From: Thermatribacter velox
GTDB taxonomy: Bacteria > Atribacterota > Atribacteria > Atribacterales > Thermatribacteraceae
Direction: 5' to 3'
Length of the DNA: 64,000 nucleotides
Assembly (NCBI RefSeq): GCF_038396615.1
Contig: NZ_CP121689.1
Location: 1,624,001-1,688,000 of the forward strand
This document shows positions 57,036 to 64,000 of this stretch, piece after piece. Numbering within the stretch: position 1 is the first letter of the stretch; each line of letters begins with the position of its first letter. The notes beneath the pieces were generated by a model, which was not told the origin of the DNA, searched no databases, and saw only the letters and a list, made by a program, of their open reading frames with translations. Both the position numbers and the translations under genes were made by a program.

Positions 57036-58935
57036 GTTTGTAGCTTCCCTATAAGGGATTGAAACGTTGTATTGAAGCGCAAAGAAGGTAAGAAATACCC
57101 CATGTTTGTAGCTTCCCTATAAGGGATTGAAACTGAAGCAAGAAAAACTGTAGCAGCAAGCGAAGACCTGAAGTTTGTAGCTTCCCTATAAGGGATTGAA
57201 ACCTTCCTAAATCCCCAGGTTGATATTTCCATTTCCTGTGTTTGTAGCTTCCCTATAAGGGATTGAAACAGTATACATCGACAAAGAAATGCATTTCTTC
57301 TTCTCCGTTTGTAGCTTCCCTATAAGGGATTGAAACTCTTGCCATTGCGCTTCCCTGCCTTTTCCTTTTTCCGTTTGTAGCTTCCCTATAAGGGATTGAA
57401 ACGTGCCTGGGCGAATTCCCCACCACTGCCGTGGACAGTTTGTAGCTTCCCTATAAGGGATTGAAACAAGGTATTGCTCGCACTCATGCTTACATTTTAA
57501 CCGGTTTGTAGCTTCCCTATAAGGGATTGAAACTGCAGGAGCTTGCTTGTGTTTTGTACACGTTCCGAAAGTTTGTAGCTTCCCTATAAGGGATTGAAAC
57601 GCCCCCTCCTTCCTTTTGTTATATGCGGCATTACGGTTTGTAGCTTCCCTATAAGGGATTGAAACAAATCTCGATTCAATTTTCGTGTACATCTTCGTCT
57701 CGTTTGTAGCTTCCCTATAAGGGATTGAAACAGCGATGAAAAAGGTTCTTTCTTTCAAATATAGGCAGTTTGTAGCTTCCCTATAAGGGATTGAAACGTA
57801 TTCTCGAGCTGGTAGACGAGTAAATCCTTGAGGGTTTGTAGCTTCCCTATAAGGGATTGAAACTCACTTTCAACATTTCTCGGGCTATGCGCCCTGCTGG
57901 TTTGTAGCTTCCCTATAAGGGATTGAAACAAGCCTATGCCAATGACACCACGAAAATACCGCCCAGTTTGTAGCTTCCCTATAAGGGATTGAAACGCATA
58001 AACTGGAGCGTGCCCAATATCGAGGGATTTCATCGTTTGTAGCTTCCCTATAAGGGATTGAAACACCTTTTCAAACCTTACACCGAACCCGTATAGGTTG
58101 TTTGTAGCTTCCCTATAAGGGATTGAAACATCTTCTCATCGAGCCTGGGGTCAATCCAGACGCCGTTTGTAGCTTCCCTATAAGGGATTGAAACATCAGA
58201 TAAAAATGCTTGAACTCTCCAATCACTATGTTTGTAGCTTCCCTATAAGGGATTGAAACAAGCCCTCTTTGAAGAGGGCTGGGAGTAGGGGCTCTGCCCG
58301 TTTGTAGCTTCCCTATAAGGGATTGAAACGCACATTTGAAAGCCTCAGTGGGACAGGTAAGTGGCGTTTGTAGCTTCCCTATAAGGGATTGAAACTGCTA
58401 TTCCGCTTTCCTTTGTTCTTGAGAAGAGCATGTTTGTAGCTTCCCTATAAGGGATTGAAACTAAGGTGCGTTTGAAGCACCACTATGTGAAAAAGGAGTT
58501 TGTAGCTTCCCTATAAGGGATTGAAACAGGTCCTGGGTAAAGAGTGCCGACGCACGGCATGCAAGTTTGTAGCTTCCCTATAAGGGATTGAAACTGGAAA
58601 TGCAGCGTGTTGTTGATGAACTCTTTGTGGAGTTTGTAGCTTCCCTATAAGGGATTGAAACCGTGGAAAAGATTGTTTATTATGCCTCTAACAATGAGAG
58701 TTTGTAGCTTCCCTATAAGGGATTGAAACTCTTTTGTGGAAGAAATGGGGGGTGTGGCAATGGCTGAGTTTGTAGCTTCCCTATAAGGGATTGAAACAAG
58801 AAAGCGGGACGGGCTTGGAAGTTAGCTGGGATGGTTTGTAGCTTCCCTATAAGGGATTGAAACTTTTTTCTTCCTCCTTCCTGCCAGGCCGAGCCTGGCG
58901 TTTTGGTTTGTAGCTTTCCTATAAGGGATTGAAAC
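57036..58935 (+). CRISPR. CRISPR array 3: 29 repeats, 28 spacers
   Basis: Repeats read GTTTGTAGCTTCCC..GGGATTGAAAC throughout, the variant seen at the old end of array 2. The last repeat (58906) carries a C-to-T change (GCTTTCC), normal at the trailer end. Spacers are mostly 35-40 bp, with a 42-bp one last. No spacer is shared with arrays 1 and 2 as far as I can see. Confidence 0.97.
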
Positions 58936-58939
58936 GTGT

Positions 58940-59290
58940 AGATATTGAAATCATGAAATCCCGAAAGAAAGAGATGCTGAAATCCTGAAATAACAAGTAG
59001 ACCTTAAAGTCCGTCATTCCGAACTGACAAAAGCTCCGCTTTTGTCATCCTGAATTTATTTCAGGATCTCGGTTGTTTCGGAATCTCAGGTGTTTAGATT
59101 AAACAAGGAGATGATGAAATAACAAAAGAGATACTGAAACTATGAGATGCTGAAACAGTGGAATCCTGAAATAGACCCTGAAACAAATAGACCCTGAAAC
59201 AAGTCCAGGGTGACAAATTCTTCGAATTTGTCAGTTCCGGATAACCAAAATCGTTGATTTCAGCTGGTTCAAAATGACCAATTCTCTGGA
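58940..59290. repeat. Palindromic repeat field after array 3
   Basis: GAAATCATGAAATCCCGAAA-, CAAAAGCTCCGCTTTTG- and CAAATTCTTCGAATTTG-type dyads, ending before the chemoreceptor terminator. Confidence 0.75.
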
Positions 59291-59339
59291 TTTACCAATT
59301 CAGGCTATCTTTGATTTTGCATTATGCTTGAAAATAAAA

Positions 59340-59366
59340 AAGCGGGATGGGGTGTCCATCCCGCTT
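59340..59366 (-). terminator. Terminator of the chemoreceptor gene
   Basis: AAGCGGGATGG / CCATCCCGCTT with a 5-nt loop; on the minus strand TTTTTTATTTT follows directly. Confidence 0.9.
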
Positions 59367-59396
59367 TCTCTTTCTGTGTGTGTTTCCTGGTTTCTT

Positions 59397-61592
59397 TCAG
59401 ATTCTGAAGCGCTCCACCAGCTTCTGTAGTTTCTGGGCCATCTGGGCAAGCTGCTCTACTGAAGAGTTGACCTCTTCCAGTGAGGCATTCTGCTCTTCAG
59501 TGGAGGCAGAGACCTCTTCACTGGAAGCCGCATTCTCTTCAGCCACTGCAGCCACAGAAGCAAGGTCTTCAGCAATCTGCCGCACACCTTCTGTGGCCTG
59601 AGCGGTGAGGGAGGCACTCTCTTCGGAGAGCTTGACCACTTCCTGGGCACTTGAGGTGGTTTCTTCCTGGGCTCTCTGGGCTTCAAGGAGGGATTGGGAG
59701 AGGTTTTCGATGTTTCTCTCCAGACGCTCAATGGCCGAGAGGATGGAGTTGAAGTTCTGGGCTACCTGCTCACTCTCTCTGCTTCCTGCTTCCACTTCAC
59801 TCTGGGCTTTCTGCATGCTCTCCACTGCAGAGTGGGTGTCTTTCTGGATTTCAGCGATGAGCTTTCCAATCTGCTCGGCAGCTTGAGCTGACTCCTCAGC
59901 CAGTTTTCTCACTTCTTCAGCCACCACCGCAAAGCCTCGCCCAGCATCTCCAGCTCGGGCAGCTTCAATGGCAGCATTGAGGGCCAAGAGGTTGGTCTGC
60001 TCGGCAATGCCGGTTATGAGGTCCACAATCTTTCCAATTTCCTGAGAGCGCTCGTTGAGGACCTGGATGCTTCCAGCTACCTCTTCACTCACTCGGGCAA
60101 TGGAGGAGACATTCTCGATGAGTTTGTGCAGGGACTCTTTTCCTTTCTGGGCTTCTTCTTTGGTGGTGGTACCTTCTTCTTTGGTCTTCTGCATTACTTC
60201 AGTGATTTGATCCAGAGCTTGCTGGTTCTTTTGGAGGTTTTCCTGCATCTTCTCAAGGAGTTCCAGGTTGCGCTGGGTGGCTTCAGCAACTCTCTGGGCT
60301 CGTTCACCAATTTGAGCTGCTTCTTCACTCACTTTCTGCAGCTCTTCACTCTGGCGGGTGGAGCCTTCAGCAACCTGAGCAATGGTCTGGGCTATTTCCT
60401 GAGTGGCTTTGGAAATCTCCTCAACTGATGCTGAGAGCTCTTCACTGGATGAAGCAAGAGAGGAGGAGGTGGTGAGGATTTCCTGGGTCATACTCCTCAA
60501 GCTTTCCACCGTGGCAGAGAGAGCTTCAGAGAGTCTTCCTATTTCATCCCGGGATTTGGCTTTTTCAATCTGGACGGTGAGGTCTCCTTCTTTGACCCGC
60601 TCTAAAGCTTCAGTGACTCGGGCAATGGGTTTGGCGATGGAGTTGGATATCCAAAGGGAGATGAAGATGACCACCAAAGCCACCACAGCAATGAGCACAT
60701 AGACTAAGTTGAGGACCTGTTTGGCTGGGGCAAGGATGGTGGCATAGTCAACTTTACCTACCACTCTCCAGTTTTTGTAGTTTTCCCCAGAGAAAAGACC
60801 GCTTTCTGGAACAGTGGTGAAAACGGCCACCGCATCAAGGCCTTGGAAGGTGTAGCGGATGGAGCCTTCCTGCTTGCTTAGCTCAGCTTTCAGGTGGCCC
60901 ATGCCCAGTTCATCCAGAGTTTTTCCAATCAGGCTGGGGTCCGGGTGGAGGATAAGGTCATTGTGTTTTGCACAGTAAACATAGAGATATCCATCTCCAA
61001 AATCCACGCCTTTGGTAAGCTCTTTATAGAGATTGCCCAGGTCAAGGTAAAGCACCAGCACACCGGAGAACATGCCCAGTTCGTTGAAAACCGGTGCTGC
61101 AATGTCAATTGCCCAGGTCTTGAAGCGCTGGGACTGGATGAGGTCGGTAATCACCACATCTTTCCGCTTCACTGCTTCCTGGTACCAGTCTCTTCCACTT
61201 ACATCCTGGCCAATTCCTACTCCCTGGGTATCAATGGCTATTTTCCCTTCTGAATCAGTGAGCGAAGCTGCGAGGTAAAGGGGGTTTTCACTGACCAGCT
61301 TCTCGAGCTTTCGCAGTTTCTTTTGCGAGGGCACGTTGTTTGCGCTCAAGGTGGCATCTTCAGCAAGCATGGCCACTGCCCGCGCGGTATTGCCCAGAAA
61401 ATCAGCCAGGTTTTTGCCCAGAAGTTGCGACGCTGCGCGGTAATTTGTCATCTCGTGCTCGGCGAGGGTCTTTATAAAGCTCTGGGACGAAAAATAGGCT
61501 AAGGCACCCAAGGGAGCCAGAGCAAAGATTAAAAACCACACAAGGAGCTTGCCTTTTAAGCTTTTCTTTCGGGCGGTCTTTTTCCTTCGCAC
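59397..61592 (-). CDS. Methyl-accepting chemotaxis protein
   Basis: 731 aa from GTG 61592 with GGAAGGAGG upstream. First membrane helix at ~15-35, periplasmic dCache domain ([52 protein letters not shown]), second membrane helix ~290-310, HAMP ([15 protein letters not shown]), then a long coiled coil whose tip carries [36 protein letters not shown], the CheA/CheW-binding hairpin. dCache receptors often sense amino or organic acids. Its promoter is of sigma-28 type, linking it to the motility regulon. Confidence 0.96.
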   Translation of the reverse strand: MRRKKTARKKSLKGKLLVWFLIFALAPLGALAYFSSQSFIKTLAEHEMTNYRAASQLLGKNLADFLGNTARAVAMLAEDATLSANNVPSQKKLRKLEKLVSENPLYLAASLTDSEGKIAIDTQGVGIGQDVSGRDWYQEAVKRKDVVITDLIQSQRFKTWAIDIAAPVFNELGMFSGVLVLYLDLGNLYKELTKGVDFGDGYLYVYCAKHNDLILHPDPSLIGKTLDELGMGHLKAELSKQEGSIRYTFQGLDAVAVFTTVPESGLFSGENYKNWRVVGKVDYATILAPAKQVLNLVYVLIAVVALVVIFISLWISNSIAKPIARVTEALERVKEGDLTVQIEKAKSRDEIGRLSEALSATVESLRSMTQEILTTSSSLASSSEELSASVEEISKATQEIAQTIAQVAEGSTRQSEELQKVSEEAAQIGERAQRVAEATQRNLELLEKMQENLQKNQQALDQITEVMQKTKEEGTTTKEEAQKGKESLHKLIENVSSIARVSEEVAGSIQVLNERSQEIGKIVDLITGIAEQTNLLALNAAIEAARAGDAGRGFAVVAEEVRKLAEESAQAAEQIGKLIAEIQKDTHSAVESMQKAQSEVEAGSRESEQVAQNFNSILSAIERLERNIENLSQSLLEAQRAQEETTSSAQEVVKLSEESASLTAQATEGVRQIAEDLASVAAVAEENAASSEEVSASTEEQNASLEEVNSSVEQLAQMAQKLQKLVERFRI

Positions 61593-61658
61593 TTAAAAAT
61601 GCCTCCTTCCTCCCAAAAATGAGCCAGAAAACCTTTAGAAAAAGCCTGTCTATCTTAT

Positions 61659-61685
61659 AAATCGGCATTTTGCCGAAAAACTTTA
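61659..61685 (-). promoter_or_regulatory. Sigma-28 (FliA) promoter of the chemoreceptor
   Basis: Minus strand TAAAGTTT (61685-61678), 11 nt, GCCGATTT (61666-61659), close to the TAAAGTTT-N11-GCCGATAA consensus; about 65 nt before the start codon. Confidence 0.85.
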
Positions 61686-61863
61686 GGTTCTTTTAAAAAA
61701 ATTCAGCAAAAATCACTGTCAGCATCGCTCAAGCTCCGCCAGTCCTGCGTGGGGCATCAATTGATGCTAAAACTTCCTCACAAAAAGCAATCTGCCAGAA
61801 CCCTCTTCAGCGCTGCATTTGGCCAGTTTTTTCGAAAAATTTTTGCTTAAAATTAAAAAATTG

Positions 61864-61892
61864 TTGACAACTTTCTTGGCTTAAGTTAGTAT
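61864..61892 (+). promoter_or_regulatory. Promoter of the HD-GYP sensor gene
   Basis: TTGACA (61864-61869), 17 nt, TAGTAT (61887-61892), about 50 nt before the start. Confidence 0.75.
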
Positions 61893-61944
61893 TGAAGGCT
61901 GGCTCTTTTCCCCAGAGTCATAAATTACAAAAGGAATGTATGTG

Positions 61945-63909
61945 ATGAATAGAGTTTTTCTATCGGTTGTTTTGCTGGTTGCGCTTTCCTGTGTCTTTCT
62001 GGGTGCTACTCTCCCCCTCCCGGCCCAGGAAACGCAAGTGGTACAAGTAGTAAGCGGCGACTATTACCCACCCTTTTTCTGGCTGGACGAGGAGGGAAAC
62101 CCCCAGGGCATAACTGTAGATTTACTGGAAAAACTGGAGGAAAAAACACTGCTTCGCTTTGAGATAACCGCCCTTCCCTTTGCCTCGGCCCTTGAGAAAA
62201 CCGCCAGTGGCCAATTTGACATGATCAATCTGATTTTCAAAACCCCAGAGCGCGAAAAGCAACTCCTTTTTTCACAACCAGTTTTACGGATTGAAGGCTG
62301 GGTTTACGCAAGAAAGAACATCAGCGCTCAAAAGGCCGGAGACCTCAACCAGTACCTGATAGGCGCTGTGGAAGGTGATGCCAGCGTCGATGCACTCAGG
62401 GAGAAATACCCCACACTCAGCATCGCTCTTTTCCCAGATTACGAGCGCCTGATGCAGGAAGCACGTAGTAAACGGCTTCACGCTTTCTTGGTGGAAAGCT
62501 ACACTGCCCAGTACTACCTTACCAAATACGATTTGAACTCTCAGTTTCGGCCCTTAGAGAAGATAAACGAACAGTGGGCTTACTTTGCCTTTCCTCTCAC
62601 GCGCCAGGACCTGGTCCCTCTCGTCAACCAGGGCCTCTCCAAAATAGCGGATGCCGAGTGGGAGGAGCTGCTTGCGCCCTATGCCTTGAGGCGGGTTTTT
62701 ATGTGGCCCCACTGGCTAAATATCCTGCTTTTGGTGCTTTTTGCAGGAAGCGGTGCTTTTTTGAGCTTTTTCTTCTGGAAAAACAGCTACCTCAAAAAAG
62801 AAGTGGCTCGGCGCACTAAAGAGCTCCAAAAAGCCGAGCGGGAAGCCCAAAAAGCTTACCAGTGGTTTCAGGAAGCTCTGGACGCCACTTATGCACTGCG
62901 TGCCGAAGCCGATGAAAAGGTTTTTCTGGGCAAAATCCTGCAGCTTTTCTTCGGGACAGTACCCGGGATTAAAGCCCTGCTTGGTGTTTTTCTCAACCAC
63001 CAGAAAAACACCTGGAACCTTTACTACCAGGATGAAAAAGAGAGCTTGAATGCTTCCTTCGCTTTACCTGACTCCACCTCCTTCCCCAAGGATGCCCAGA
63101 AAATATATCTTTTTCTCAAAAGCGAGGGTTATCTGGATTTAAATCCTATGCTCAAAGAACTTCCCACCCAGAGCTTTACCTTTTCCAAAAAAGGAACCCC
63201 CCTGGGTGCTTTCTATATCTGGGGAGAAGACCTTGAACAGCATCGGGAACTTCTCCAAAAACTGCAGCACAACTTGGCCATTTTTTACCTCCTGAAGCAC
63301 TACTCAAGGGAAGAACAACTTTTTGAGGAGCGGACCATCTCGGCAGTGCTGAAGGCCTTAGAGTACCACGACCCTTACACCGAGGGTCACTCAGGACGGG
63401 TTGCCCACTACGCACAGTGCATAGCCCGAATGCTGGGCATAAACGAAAAGGAGGAACAGTTGCTCCGCCGGGCAGGGCTACTTCATGACATTGGGAAAAT
63501 CGCCGTTCCCCGGCACATCCTCACCAAAAAGACCACCCTGGACCTTGAAGAGTACGAGGAAGTGAAAAAGCACTCCAAAAAAAGCTATGAACTCATAAAA
63601 AGCGTGGAAGGCCTGACAGAAATTGCCGAAATCTGCCTTTACCACCACGAGCGCTTCGACGGGGCGGGCTATCCCGAAGGGAAGGATGATGACCATATTC
63701 CGCCTCTTTCCCGAATTCTCGCTGTGGCTGACAGCTTCGACGCTATGACCAGCGAGCGCCCCTACCGGCGCTTGCTCACCTTTGAAGAAGCCTTGCTTGA
63801 GCTGCGCCTGTGCGCTGGAGGGCAGTTTGATCCCCAAATCGTTGCCGAAATCCTCAAGCACTCCGAAACGCTGAGGGAAGCTTTTGAAAGCCACCTTGCA
63901 AAAAGGTGA
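61945..63909 (+). CDS. Periplasmic solute-binding (SBP_bac_3) sensor with HD-GYP output
   Basis: I choose ATG 61945, 9 nt after AAAGGA, over the ATG at 61936 that abuts it; 654 aa. Signal peptide, then an amino-acid-binding-protein-like domain (~30-245: SGDYYPPFFWLDEEGNPQGI, FDMINLIFKTPEREKQLLFS), a membrane helix at ~255-275 (HWLNILLLVLFAGSGAFLSF), a coiled coil and GAF-like linker, and HD-GYP from ~460 (LEYHDPYTEGHSGRVAHYAQ, LLHDIGKIAVPRHIL, HHERFDGAGYPEGKDDD). It should degrade cyclic di-GMP in response to an extracellular ligand. Confidence 0.93.
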   Translation: MNRVFLSVVLLVALSCVFLGATLPLPAQETQVVQVVSGDYYPPFFWLDEEGNPQGITVDLLEKLEEKTLLRFEITALPFASALEKTASGQFDMINLIFKTPEREKQLLFSQPVLRIEGWVYARKNISAQKAGDLNQYLIGAVEGDASVDALREKYPTLSIALFPDYERLMQEARSKRLHAFLVESYTAQYYLTKYDLNSQFRPLEKINEQWAYFAFPLTRQDLVPLVNQGLSKIADAEWEELLAPYALRRVFMWPHWLNILLLVLFAGSGAFLSFFFWKNSYLKKEVARRTKELQKAEREAQKAYQWFQEALDATYALRAEADEKVFLGKILQLFFGTVPGIKALLGVFLNHQKNTWNLYYQDEKESLNASFALPDSTSFPKDAQKIYLFLKSEGYLDLNPMLKELPTQSFTFSKKGTPLGAFYIWGEDLEQHRELLQKLQHNLAIFYLLKHYSREEQLFEERTISAVLKALEYHDPYTEGHSGRVAHYAQCIARMLGINEKEEQLLRRAGLLHDIGKIAVPRHILTKKTTLDLEEYEEVKKHSKKSYELIKSVEGLTEIAEICLYHHERFDGAGYPEGKDDDHIPPLSRILAVADSFDAMTSERPYRRLLTFEEALLELRLCAGGQFDPQIVAEILKHSETLREAFESHLAKR

Positions 63910-64000
63910 GTTTGGGAAACGGTAAAAAGAACCGCTTCGGCCTATCACCGTTACAGAACCTGCTGAATTTACCGGAAAATCCTTTGAGAAATTTCAAGGA

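Noticed and set aside
57207-58066. Minus-strand frames with repeated VSIPYREATN / FQSLIGKLQT peptides
   Set aside because: Translation of CRISPR repeats; not protein.

Overview
The window looks like chromosomal DNA of an anaerobic, probably thermophilic bacterium with a periplasm. It encodes a ferredoxin-linked indolepyruvate oxidoreductase (iorAB), several sugar ABC systems with signal-peptide binding proteins, long CRISPR arrays whose repeat ends in the ATTGAAAC tag typical of type I/III systems, and c-di-GMP and chemotaxis proteins. An Atribacterota/Dictyoglomi-like lineage is a guess from gene content; no rRNA or other marker is present to confirm it.

Layout. 1-6.2 kb (minus strand): a large SNF2-type helicase running off the left edge, a REP-associated tyrosine transposase (RAYT) carrying a 30-bp palindrome in its own coding frame, a VapBC pair, and an MNT-HEPN pair whose HEPN gene is frameshifted. 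6.4-10.7 kb: a ribose-type sugar ABC operon whose ATPase gene lost its first Walker A and is fused in frame to a decayed ISLre2-type transposase. 10.8-22.6 kb: secreted proteins (a 1424-aa PKD protein, a protein with three copies of an unrecognised ~100-aa repeat, a metallophosphoesterase, an N/Q/G-rich OB-like protein), with wrecks of an IS3 element, a serpin and a HEAT-repeat gene between them. 23-26 kb: iorAB and a broken lipoprotein gene. 26-36.4 kb: a PAS-GGDEF-HD-GYP protein, then a LacI-controlled GH31 glycosidase/ABC sugar operon split from its regulator by an IS110 element.

36.4-59.3 kb is the accessory heart. Three CRISPR arrays (8, 33 and 29 full repeats) lie in the same direction behind nearly identical ~306-bp leaders, each flanked by fields of short palindromic repeats; no cas gene is visible. 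Array 2 switches repeat variant part-way along and shares a two-spacer block with array 1. Between arrays lie a small phage/ICE-like replication module (primosome-like initiator, DnaC, SSB-like, RuvC-like, sigma-region-4 protein) divergent from an XRE/ImmA pair, and two copies of an arsR-acr3 arsenite-resistance operon that appear identical across the genes and decay downstream. Several degenerate transposases fill the gaps.

59.3-64 kb: a chemotaxis receptor with a near-consensus sigma-28 promoter, divergent from a periplasmic-binding-domain HD-GYP sensor. Many genes are fragmentary while long neighbours are intact, which suggests active genome decay and IS-driven rearrangement rather than poor sequence quality.
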